A DNA stretch of 35,336 nt from Chromera velia (lineage: Eukaryota > Sar > Chromeraceae): the NCBI GenBank assembly GCA_018398765.1, contig JAHBMJ010001527.1, forward strand, positions 15,001 to 50,336, written 5' to 3'. The position numbers and the translations under genes were made by a program. Shown in pieces: positions 23,501-33,069 of the stretch. How positions within the stretch are numbered: position 1 is the first letter of the stretch; the number at the start of each line of letters is the position of its first letter. The notes under the pieces are model-generated. The model was not told the origin of the DNA, did no database searches, and saw only the letters and a program-made list of their open reading frames with translations.

Positions 23501-25529
23501 TGTCCTTCCCCTGCAATCAGGCAGGCAGGAGGATGACAGGACAAGTGAACCAGCACGAACGTTCCTTCATTCTGCTGCCTGGAGATGGGAAGTGAAGAAT
23601 GGTGTGCACAGATAGGACAGCACAGGACAGGACAGAGCATGGTTGAATGTCTCACTTGTCAAAGCAAAAACGTGCCTGCCAGAGAGTCTTCGTACGAGGA
23701 GATAGGGAGAGTACCAACGCACACAAGCAGCAAGGACAGGGTGTATCGATCTGACAGACTTACCGGCTGACTCACTGAATCAACGAGCCCTATGAAAAAG
23801 GAAGGAGGCACAGAGGCGGGCTGAGAGAGAAAGCAACACAGGCAGGGAGGGACACACTGAGAAGGACAAAAAAAAAGCAGACATGCAGACCTGTTGAGTC
23901 TTCACCTGCTTCGCGGGAGCAGCCGCAGCCGACGCAGCCGCTGCCGGACCCGTCTGCTCTGCGGGAACCCCATTGGCGACGGCAGGCGGGGCGGAGAGAC
24001 GGGAGCCCTGTCCCACCGCAGGTGCGTGGGCAGGTCGGTGCTGGTGTGGGTGCGCATGGTTGTGGTAGGGGAAGTGCCGGGACCCAGACCCAGACCCTGA
24101 CTGTGCACCTGCCCGGGGTCCCTGCTGGTGGGACTCGGGGAGATCCCCCCCACGGAAAACGGTGACTGCTTGTGGAGGGGCAAATGGTGGAATTCCGTGG
24201 TTTTGGTGCGCATGTCCGTTTGCGTGGAGGTGCAACGGGGGGTGTTGCATGCGCATCGGTGGCTGCTGTGGGTACGTTTGCGTTCCCACATGAGGGGGCG
24301 GATGAAAGGGGGGTTGATGGAAGTTGTGCGGTGGGTTGGGGGCCAGAGGGAGTTTTGGAGGCTCTGTGGGAGGGTGGGAGTCTGCTGGAACATTCGTGCT
24401 CTGGGCATGGTTATTGTCTTGCAGATGATCAGGAGGGAGGGGGGCAGGGTCAACCACGGGAGGCTGAAGGGGAAAAGAAAGTTTGAGGCCGTCCACTGAG
24501 TGGGGTATTTTGGGAGGGTTGAACTGAGAGCTCCACTGGGCTCTTGAGAGTCTGTCCGTTTCTGTGGGGATGTTCTCTGGAAGAATCGCATAGAACATCC
24601 CCCCGTCAGAGCCGTCCATCGCCCCCCCATTTCCCCTGCTGGAATCGTCCAAGTCGTCGTCTGGCCCCGGAAGGCGGATGTTCTCTGCCAGACCCTCCAG
24701 TTGAAGGAACGTGTGGCCTGAAGGCTTGTGCCACAGACAGAGCTGCTCCATGAACTCTCGTCGATAGGCTTCAGGAATCAGGGGACCTTCCTGCATGCAT
24801 GCAAACGTACAGACAGACACGAAGACATGCAGAGGGAGGGCCATGCAGGAGGATCCAGGGTATGTAGAAGTGAGAAAAGACAAGAAGCTGAAGGACATTC
24901 ATTCATTGCGAAAGAAAACTGCACGAAAAGGAAAGGAAAGGAAAGGACAAAAAAAATCAAATCAACGCCCCGTCTCCCTTCTCTGCCGACTTTCGCAAGC
25001 ACCCGAAGATGGGACACATGGGGGTGGATTGCTTACTGTTACCCTTTGCTATTGCCTGACCTTGATGCGATTGACGATCTTCCGCACAGCATCTCTGCAG
25101 ACAGGCGTAGACGGGTAAAAGAAAAAAATAAATCCAGCAGAAGGCCGGATAATCGGCAATCAAATCACGTGATCATACGGTAAAGACCAAACAGGTGGCG
25201 TGCAAATACGGAAACGGAAGGAGAACGGAAGAATAGATAAAATTTCCGTGGGCAACAGCAAAAACCCTTTTACATTCCCCCCTTCTGCCTTCTGCAACCA
25301 TTTACTAAAACTCTCACCCCTATCCCCAACCTGTTGTATTAATATGTTCCTCTGTCTCCTCACCTGTTGACCACAGCCGCTGCCGCCTTTGCCTTCTGCA
25401 CGAGTGAATCCTCCAGCGGGTGCGCAGGACGAAGGCAGAAGTACGGCACGGGAGCTGCCTTGGAGGGATGCAGCCAGGGATGCTTCAGGGCATCTTCCAC
25501 GGACCTGCAAGCACACTCACGCACCCACA

Positions 25530-25583
<54 letters not shown>

Positions 25584-26467
25584 CCTAACACAAACACCCA
25601 CACACGCATTCTCTCTGTCAACAAAATTGCTATCACCGTAGATAACCTCACCTGCATGTGCCAACAGACGGACGGACAATTCCTGTTCCTACAACAAAGC
25701 GTAAGCACTGCCTGGGACACACCCAACAAGGCATTGGGGGAAAATGACTAAGGAGGACAGCTCTTAACCCAAATCATGAACAGAATTTCCTCTCGGCATG
25801 TAGGTACGGGGATTCCGAGCAAAAGCACGAGAAACGGAATGCATGCGAAAGAACAAGAAGAAGAAGAAGAAGAAGTAAACTTGACTGACTCACATTCTGT
25901 CTTGAGGTCTCAGGCTCATCAACCTGAGAATGAAGTCCATCGACTCGTCTGTCCAGTCCTTTGCGAGTTCATTTCTCTCCATAAGGTCCCCTAGAGATTC
26001 GGGAGTCGCCTCCTTGAACAACTCGAACCTCCAGTCCTCGTCCCTCTCGTCACAGGACTGCATCCACACAATCGATCGATCCATCGAGAATTTAGCATCA
26101 CACATTCCAGGGGGGGCACACAACCAGACCCACAAATATCAAAACCCGAAACAATCTATGTTTCCACTTCTCAAGCCTGACGCTTCTCGTCGGGCCGGAC
26201 AACTGACACCGTTTTCGTTCAAAAAGAAACCCCTCTTTGCTTTTTCGTTACGCAACAAACCGCTGCCCTTCCTCACTGCACAAAGAGAGATCACTGCATC
26301 GATCCACACGCGCCATTCATTCTTGCTGATCATGCCTGAAGACGGTTCAGACCTCTCCTCACGCTCGATCTCTCTGACACCCCCACGTACAAGAACACAC
26401 TCAAAGCTGCAAGAAGGACAGGCACCCGGACCAGTCAGGTATGTACGAACGCGCACAGACGCAGACA

Positions 26468-26518
<51 letters not shown>

Positions 26519-27339
26519 GCTCTCTGTCACCAACCCCAATGATTTGTCGTGCAAAGAGAAGGTAATAGGCGGCCCAGCCGAGGTCCCAGCAGTCGACCTT
26601 GGTGGCCAGGTACGGCGACTGAGTGAAGGCCTCGGGGGGACGGAACTTTTTCCCGATGCACCCTCTGTAGGGCACAGGGAGCTCTCGACCCCTGCTGTCC
26701 CTCTTGAACAAAATTGCCTGCAAAGAAGCAAAAGGAATTAACGGAATGGAGGAATACGTCAACAAACTCCCCTTTCTGGATGAGGAAAGTTGAGATGTCC
26801 AGTGCTTCTATGTGAGACGAAAAGCATCGACTTCGGTGGCATCTGAGGTCGACACACAAATAAGAAGCACGAAAGTACTCTCTCGCGCACAAAGTCTATC
26901 TCTGACCACCGCCCACCCGTCTCTCTTTCACTCTGTCGCAGACACAGACATGGCTATCCATGTCTTCTTTTTTCTATTTTCTCTCTCTTTCACATCCCAA
27001 ACAAACAATCGAGGAGCCCATACAAACGCAGAGACAGCGTGGAAGGTGGGGCATATGTTCTTTTCTTTGGACCACTATCTCGCTCTGTTCACTTCCATGG
27101 CCGTCCGACCACACAGCGACAGGCAGACAGAGAGAGAGATAGACGGACCTGTCCTGGGTCGCACACCTTGACCGAAAAGTACTCTGGGACCTCTTTTTTA
27201 TTCTGTTCGTTCTCCTTATCCCCTATGGAGGAGTCCCCCTTTCCATTTCCGTTTCCGTTGGCAATTGCACCCTCATCCGTATCTGCCTTCTTCCGAAACA
27301 AGAGACAGTTCTCCAAGGAGAAATCCTGCATTGCAAAAC

Positions 27340-27377
<38 letters not shown>

Positions 27378-27388
27378 AGAGAGAGACA

Positions 27389-27439
<51 letters not shown>

Positions 27440-29542
27440 ACACACACACACATGAGCAGCCTTATTGAGGACCGCGAGGAAAGTCCGGAGGATCGGAAAT
27501 TAATGAAAGAAAAGCACACGAAGGGCCATCCCTTCTCGTGACCATCCCTGCGAGGAGTCTGTAACTTCTTGTTTCTCCGGCCTCTCTCCTCTTCTCCTCG
27601 CGGTTTGTGCTCTTCACCGTCTTGCCAGAATCGTGCTTCCACGACAATCCTTTTGAGCACTTTTCTTTGACGCAATCGCCTCCTGCACACATACTTTGAC
27701 TCATTTCATGAAAACAGCGTGAAGACACCCACTTCAGGTTTTGATTTTCCTTCTCCAGTCCACCCAACCCATCCCCTTACTTCCTCTCCTCCCCCACCAA
27801 CCTCGACGGTGGCACTCAAAGAGAGCTTCTGTGGCCTGACGGATGTAGAACCTCGCTTGGGGCTCCGGCATGCCGTCGGGGAACAGCTTCAGCTGCAGAG
27901 AGAAACAGGAAGCGGGGGGGGGTTCATTGAGAGCATAAAAGGAAAGACTTCACGACACGCAATGCCGTAGAAAGCACAGACAGAAAGAGGGAGCTTTGGT
28001 TGGTGATGGATCGGCTTTCATGAAGCACTAGAGAAAGTGCATCACCTGGTGTGCAGGACACCGTGCAAAGTCGCGTAGAACAGATCCAATGGGAACAGAA
28101 GCGCAGTTGTTGTCTCTTTTTGTTCGCGCTCGCGGAAAGCCTCACAGACGGAAACTCAAACTCCGCTCCCGACCGACGGACCAATTCCAGGAGGTCCTCT
28201 CCAGGAGCGAAATCAGAGACGACGTAATGGAAATGGGGGTCATGGAAGACCTCTCTCGGGGTCGTCAGGTGGTCCCTCGCTGAGGCCGTCAGGGGGGCAA
28301 AGAAAACCTCTGCAAGGGGCGTCTCCGGCAGGTCTGCATGCATGCAGTCAACACACGCACCGACAAGTTGAACGCACTTCTGATTGTGGGTGCACCTGCT
28401 TTGACAGCAGAAAATAAACAGATGCACTCTCAATCAGTCAGGCGCAGAAGCAAAGGGCCGAACAGACATCCAAGGAACCGTCTTCTTCCCGTCGCCTCCG
28501 CTTGTCCAGTTACCAACTCAAGAAAGTTCAGAAACCCGCAGTACATTTTTCAAAATGTTGCTGAATAACATCACCAAATCAATCAACCATGCATGCCTTG
28601 AGCAGAGAAGCAGAAAAAAAGCTCAAAAGGAGCAGAATGGTAAATCAGGAGCCCAAAAACTGGTGATACATTTCTGTCCTACGAAGAAAGAGAAAGAGAA
28701 AGATCAGGGGTCACTCACCCAGTTCCTTTTGTCTTTCGGCAATTTGCTCCTGCGAGAAGGAAGGAAAGAAAGTGCAGAGAGAGGACGATTAACAAAAGGT
28801 TGCACCGGGACAGGAACCTGGCTGAAGCTTCCAGTCCAGCAGAACAGAAGCGAAAAAAGAGAACAGTGCCCGATCTACTGTTTTATTTTTTGCCCGTCTA
28901 TTTTCAGAAATCCTTTGCACCCACTTGGTTTCTGTGCTTGCCTTGCTACACCCTCGCTCTTGAACACTGGCGTCAGGAGTGACATGTCAGAGCAGGGAGG
29001 GGGTCTGTTATTTCGCACTCGTGGAGAGGAGAGACACCTGTGGTGTGCTCTCTCCCCTCCCCCCCCGCGGCTGCCCTCTCCCACACCTGCCTGCCTGTCC
29101 TTCCTGGCTTCGGTTTCTTCCTCTTCAGTCTCCCTCCAAATCTCTGGACACATGGTTCTGACACAAAGGTGCGTTTACCCAGCTAGTGCATCGATCTCCG
29201 TGTACCTGTCTCCTAGCTACTTCAACGCACCTTTGAGAAAATCTTGATGGCCACTATCGTGCCTGTAGTCAGGGCCACACCCTTGTGCACCGACCCGTAC
29301 AGGCATTGCTGCAAGTCGGTGACACAAGAGGAGAGGAGAAGGGAGACTGCATCCAAAAAAAAAGGAACGCCACGCCGCTGTTGGGAAGAAGGAAAGGGGA
29401 GACGCTCTCCAGACCGAACAAGAGACAACAGAGGACAGACACACAGAGAGGCCAAGTCACTCACCTGCACTTCACAAATGAGTTGGTAGTTCTCCAAGCC
29501 ACCCTTCAGGATGTGCGGCACCTCTGCAGGTAGGTTGAGCAT
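20508..29542 (-). CDS. Divergent protein kinase with long Pro/Gln/Ala-rich C-terminal tail (12 exons, 1688 residues)
   Basis: Exons in transcript order: 29542-29465, 29308-29231, 28749-28719, 28333-28146, 27892-27802, 27339-27149, 26717-26535, 26057-25894, 25504-25364, 25094-25061, 24790-23906, 23510-20508. All joins keep phase (5067 nt). Kinase landmarks: YGSVHKG loop (only the last Gly of GxGxxG kept), VAIK Lys48, helix C in a 31-nt exon (EQIAERQKEL), DFAPGEDL hinge, catalytic loop MQDFSLEN (Asp161, Asn166; HRD is MQD), an Asn/Gly-rich insert at about 171-208, DPG instead of DFG (Asp216), PPE (Glu248), DCWDLG (Asp261), RPQDRMSVEDALKHPWL. The Lys and both Asp are present, so activity is possible. 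From about residue 400 the tail is low complexity, with His/Pro-rich exon 11 and Pro/Ala/Gln-rich exon 12, including a poly-Gln run (plus 20867-20896). Exon 11 may instead end at 23891 (five more codons). Upstream exons cannot be excluded. Substrate unknown. Confidence 0.87.
22431..22513 (-). repeat. Tandem 42-bp duplication in the kinase tail
   Basis: Two units (22431-22472, 22473-22513) are identical except possibly at the last base. They encode two consecutive PQQSQTHHGPVGG segments. The reading frame is kept (42 = 14 codons), and the lack of divergence suggests a recent duplication. Confidence 0.93.
25526..25583 (+). repeat. (CA)n(GA)n compound microsatellite in kinase intron 8
   Basis: A CA tract runs directly into a GA tract, about 20 nt from the exon 9 acceptor (exon starts at 25504 on the minus strand). 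On the transcript strand this is (TC)n(TG)n leading into the splice acceptor. Confidence 0.95.
26464..26517 (+). repeat. (CA)n(GA)n compound microsatellite in kinase intron 7
   Basis: CA repeats (to about 26485) followed by about 16 GA repeats. The GA end lies about 17 nt from the exon 7 donor (26534). The order is the same as in the other two intron microsatellites. Confidence 0.95.
27343..27452 (+). repeat. (CA)n(GA)n(CA)n compound microsatellite in kinase intron 5
   Basis: CA, a short GA block, then a longer CA tract. It abuts the exon 6 acceptor (exon starts at 27339), so on the transcript strand the TG tract ends in GTGCAG, the acceptor itself. Confidence 0.95.
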
Positions 29543-30229
29543 GATCGACAAAAAAAAGGAGAAATGATAAGGAGTCAAGCAAGAAGCGAAATCTCATACA
29601 GAGAGAGACGGGTCCATTGCGAAACTCCACCGCACCTGGTTGCTCAGCCATGATGCCACCACCTCGGACACAAAGAGACCTGTGTCCCGGAAGTTCGAAG
29701 CTTGAACAGAAAATCTACCCAGATCACGTGCTTGTACGAACAGAAAAAAGTGCCAATATGGATTATGAGGCAGAGAACCCTCTAGCGCCAGACTGAACAG
29801 CCCACGCTGCGAACGCCCGTCGGGAAATCGTTTTCTACCTCACACCTGATTCAAAGAGCCAGGCAGATGAAAGGGAACAGGAAACAAGAAGCGGCAGACA
29901 TCATCAGCTATGAAGTGATCGATCCAACTTCCAGGATTTTCCGGGAAATGACATGAAAGGACTCATCGAAGTTGTGCAACTGCGGTGCTGATTGAGGTAT
30001 CTTTTTCCGTCCCGGCGCGACGGCCGGCCTGCCGGCCTTGGGCCTTGAAACCTGCGGGGCCGAGGCGCGCGCATCGGCGCGCTATAGCTCTCGCGCGAGA
30101 AAGTTTTAATTTGCGTTAATTTTTTTTGTGTCGCGCGGGGTAAAGATACGCGCAATTCGTCAGACTTAATTCGGGTGTTGTTTCAAAAAATTTCAAAGCG
30201 GCCGTCGATATACAAAGTGTTGCTCCCTT
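29543..30229. other. 5' flank of the kinase gene, up to the hAT element
   Basis: No gene was recognised. Upstream of the kinase ATG (minus strand) is a CTCC(T)8G tract. The part at 30015-30105 is GC-rich with palindromes (GGCCGGCCTGCCGGCC; GGCGCGCGCATCGGCGCGC). The promoter of the kinase presumably lies here, but no element can be pinned down. Confidence 0.45.
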
Positions 30230-30490
30230 TTCCCCGGCAGGGCTGGTAAATATCGGCATACAACATTTTTTAGCATAGGGGTCGGGCCAATATCGGTATA
30301 TGCCGTTAAAATGCCGAACCTGGCAGCATTCACACTATATCACATAGTTTTTAGTAACCTGGGGGGGCGGAGGGACCCCCCGGACAGCCTTACACAAACC
30401 TTTTTTAACCGATTTTCACAATATAAACACATTTTAACATCCTAAAACATTCCTCTATGTATATGACACAAATTAAATCACTATCATACA

Positions 30491-30584
30491 CTGGTAGTCG
30501 TAGGATGGAACAAATCGACAAACTAGGTTAGATCCACCTCTCATATATGGGGACGCGGCATACATGAAAAAACCCTCAATCATC
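30491..30584 (-). repeat. Dispersed 94-bp repeat, copy B
   Basis: Inverted partner of 3267-3360 (89 of 94). It lies about 250 bp inside the left end of the hAT-type element. It includes the word CATATATGGGGACGCGGC. Confidence 0.88.
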
Positions 30585-30793
30585 ACTATCATACACTATC
30601 ACTATGTTACACACCTTATATATTTTTTAAAATTTTAACTTGATATAACTAAAAAAAATATTATTTTATTTTCACTAGGATGTTCATTTCTCATATATAA
30701 TATTTTTAGTAAATCAAAATATGGTCTAGTCATATTACATGGTTTCCCCAGTTTTGACAGACAAGTTCCTAGACACCATGCCCAGACAGTCCC

Positions 30794-30815
30794 CGGAGCA
30801 TGCTGTCTAAACCTT
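30794..30815. repeat. Inner inverted repeat, left arm
   Basis: The core GCATGCTGTCTAAACCT and the bases before it match the reverse complement of 32744-32766 at about 23 of 25 positions. The pair encloses about 1.95 kb with the main ORF and may be the ends of an element nested in the hAT element. No target duplication was found. Confidence 0.7.
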
Positions 30816-30821
30816 CAGAAT

Positions 30822-30926
30822 GACTGCCTGCGCTGACCCCAGACGGCCCTGACAGGCCGCCTGGGGTCTTATGTATAACCTTCCCCAGGCGGTCCGTAAA
30901 GACCGCCTGCGGCACCCCAGGCAGTC
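30822..30926. repeat. Foldback cluster: outer stem enclosing two hairpins
   Basis: The outer arms GACTGCCTG (30822-30830) and CAGGCAGTC (30918-30926) are perfectly complementary. Between them lie hairpin 1 (30835-30868; 13 of 14 paired, arms GACCCCAG..GGCC) and hairpin 2 (CAGGCGGTC at 30886-30894 with GACCGCCTG at 30901-30909, perfect, 6-nt loop). Together they can form a three-way junction on either strand. Confidence 0.85.
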
Positions 30927-31184
30927 AGGGGGTCTTTCTACATTCTCTCTATAGTATAAAAAACGTTGAAAAAAGTTTAAAAATGCCTTTATTCTAGAAT
31001 TTAGTATCTGAACGCAACTTTAAAGATTCCTTTACAATGCTTTAAATTGAATCAATAAATCAAAATTTTTATATAATTCTAGATATTATTTTATAGAAAA
31101 GAATTAAATCAAATTTTCTGAATAATTTTTCAGAGTAAATTTCCACTCTGTGATAAGTTTATAAACAATGCAAAGTTGCATGTG

Positions 31185-32201
31185 TCACTTTTTGTTTACT
31201 TGGATTGGCACCTCCCAGACAAGCTCGAAATCTTCTGCCTCATCATAGTGGTGAGGAACACAGGCATCGATTGCCTGTCTGAATGTTCTGCGGCGGTTCT
31301 CTTCAGCTACGGCCTGTTCTTCTGTTATGTCCTCTATGTGAAACACCTCTCTCCGTTCCTCTACCTCTTCCCTCTCAGATTCTTCTTCTGCCGCATTTGC
31401 TGAAAAGGACATGCCATCAGGTAGACGCCCCATCTCCCTCTCCTTTCTGAATTGCTCTGCTTGATTCATATTTTCAGGGGGCGTAAAACGTGCCACTTCC
31501 CACTGAGAGAGGCGTGGCGCAGGCACTGACCACATGGCTTGCTCGCCCGCCGTCATTGGATCAATAGAGGAGGGATTCCACACGTGCACAAATCGCTGCA
31601 CATGTTGCGCTGTGAGCACGGTGGTTGGGAAGTACTGGAGCCAGTCCGTCAGCCCCCCCCTTCTGGACATCTCTGCAAAAAAAGCCCTCTCTGCATCGCG
31701 ATCGGCCTTCACCACTCTTTCTAGGCGATCATAGTGGGGGGCATTGCAGACGGGGGGATTGGGGGGATTGAAAAAAATGTGGGTGATGGAGGCTTCCTCT
31801 TCTGCCCAATGCAACAGCTCAACAGAGGTATCAAAAAGGGGCGTGTGCATCACCATAGTCTCCCTCATCAGCAACCCCCGTATGGCTACTTCAAATGGGG
31901 TCACGTAGTGGTCTCTTACTGCCATGACTGCCAGTGTGACGGATCGGAGAGAGGGGTTGGAGAGCAAAAGAGACAAATACTTACTTTCAAGTTCCTTCGT
32001 TTTCTTTCTGGAAGCCGTGGAGGACTGCTTCTATGTCTGTTCGGGGGCTTCGGACTCTACATCGATAATGTCGGTATCCTGATCATGACAAGGACTTGCA
32101 TTCTCTTTTCCTAGAATTGGTGCCTCACCCCCCTCCGTTTTCTGTCTCTTTGTGGGAGGCTTGCCTATAAATCCGAAGGCTTGCAACCTACTCTGCTGCA
32201 T
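31185..32201 (-). pseudogene. Unknown transposon-internal protein, one in-frame stop
   Basis: On the minus strand one frame runs from ATG 32201 to the stop at 31185, broken only by TAG at 32033-32031. The N-terminal part is 56 codons and has a basic PPTKRQK cluster (possible nuclear signal). After the stop comes a Lys-rich linker, then KYLSLLLSNPSLRSV and a 263-codon section ending in an acidic Glu-rich region and DFELVWEVPIQVNKK. No domain was recognised; in particular no hAT dimerisation motif was seen. A strong donor-like GTAAGTAT lies near 31985, so a spliced form that changes the frame is possible but does not remove the stop. It lies within the inner inverted repeat, so it may belong to a nested element. 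Confidence 0.5.
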
Positions 32202-32219
32202 TACAGTTAGCTGGGCAGG

Positions 32220-32345
32220 CAGCAAGCGGGAAGGCCGAGTACGGAATTATTAATCAGTGCAGTCAGCAAGCGGGAAGGCCGAGTACGGAATTATCAATCA
32301 GTGCAGTCAGTAAACGGGAAGGCCAAGTGCAGAATCAATCAGTGA
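32220..32345. repeat. 44-bp tandem repeat, about 2.8 units
   Basis: Units at 32220-32263, 32264-32307 and 32308-32345. The first two differ at one position; the third is diverged and shortened. The unit contains AAGCGGGAAGGCCGAGTACG. It sits just upstream of the minus-strand ATG at 32201, where promoter or transposase-binding repeats might be expected. Confidence 0.9.
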
Positions 32346-32602
32346 GTTAATCAATGGATGTACAATGATGTGCATCTCCAGTGATAAGAGTGAGAAGAGA
32401 CGAAAGTTGAAAGTAACCGTCAATTTAATGTGTATCTACTAGTATCTATCGCTGATCGCGACCGCCGAATAAAAAGTTGTTGCCGGTCTGCATGACCCGG
32501 TTGGACCTTTGATATGCGGCATGCACATATAGATCGCGAGGTCGCGTCGGCGCGTCCCTCGCGCGAACCCGGTCGAGCACGTACACCGTGGTTCGTGACG
32601 AT

Positions 32603-32629
32603 AAGGTCGGTGCCTTCGGCACCGACCTT
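32603..32629. repeat. Perfect 12-bp hairpin with TTC loop
   Basis: Arms AAGGTCGGTGCC and GGCACCGACCTT are fully complementary around a 3-nt TTC. On the plus strand it is followed by T, not a T run, so it is not a bacterial-type terminator. Confidence 0.9.
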
Positions 32630-32716
32630 TGCCCCAAGCAACTCGAAGCCCCAGGCAGCTCTATATAAACTTAGGTAAAACTACCTGGGGTCGCCCTGGC
32701 GGGCTGCCTGCGGCGT

Positions 32717-32734
32717 GCCTGGGGTACCCCAGGC
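32717..32734. repeat. 18-bp perfect palindrome
   Basis: GCCTGGGGTACCCCAGGC reads the same on both strands. It lies next to the right arm of the inner inverted repeat and echoes the CCTGGGG/CCCCAGG words of the foldback cluster at the left arm. Confidence 0.9.
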
Positions 32735-32743
32735 GCCCCAGAC

Positions 32744-32766
32744 AGGTTTAGACAGCATGCCCCGGA
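32744..32766. repeat. Inner inverted repeat, right arm
   Basis: AGGTTTAGACAGCATGC followed by CCCGG is the inverted partner of 30794-30815. Confidence 0.7.
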
Positions 32767-32883
32767 GAGGATAAAAAAGTGCCCTGAGATGCTCTAAGAG
32801 CTCCCGGGTAGTTGCGATATCGGGCAGTTGCGATAAGATGGTAAGGTTGGCGTGAGTTAACACCACCATCCTCTTGCAAGGAG

Positions 32884-33069
32884 TTAACACCACCATCCTA
32901 CATAGTTTCCATGACCCCTTTTAATAACCCCCCTCCTTAGGTCTCCACTGGCCTCACAATGTACACAGAGCATACGTTCTGCCAGTTGAGTTGGTATCAT
33001 GTGTTCACATCTCAGCGTCTGTGTTGTGACCTTTTTGAAGGCCTGGTAAACCTCCGACGTTGTAGGCAT
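32884..33069 (-). CDS. Possible N-terminal exon of a hAT transposase (zinc-finger-like), 61 residues
   Basis: ATG at 33069 on the minus strand. The frame reads SEVYQAFKKV, then a Cys and later CVHCEAS and a Gly/His-containing HGNYVGWWC end. The order aromatic..F..K, CxxC, later His is loosely that of a BED-type zinc finger, the usual N-terminus of hAT transposases, but the His ligands do not fit cleanly. It lies inside the hAT-type element and outside the inner inverted repeat. It may be one exon; no partner exon was found with confidence. Alternatively it is a chance ORF. Confidence 0.35.
   Translation of the reverse strand: MPTTSEVYQAFKKVTTQTLRCEHMIPTQLAERMLCVHCEASGDLRRGVIKRGHGNYVGWWC

Noticed and set aside
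23755..23780. Possible 26-nt cassette exon in kinase intron 11 (minus strand, TTTTTCATAG ... GTAAGT)
   Set aside because: Its splice signals look good, but 26 nt would break the phase between exons 11 and 12, and in the incoming frame it contains TGA. It could be a poison exon, but nothing here shows use.
26139..26765. Single 208-codon minus ORF as one exon
   Set aside because: Only 26717-26535 belongs to the kinase. The rest reads through a GTTGGT donor, a GA/CA microsatellite and intron sequence.
20508..29542. The kinase as a pseudogene because of its MQD and DPG motifs
   Set aside because: Twelve exons join in phase without a stop, and the key Lys, Asp, Asn and Glu residues remain, so the gene looks maintained.
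32603..32629. Rho-independent terminator
   Set aside because: The hairpin is not followed by a T run, and the context is eukaryotic transposon DNA.
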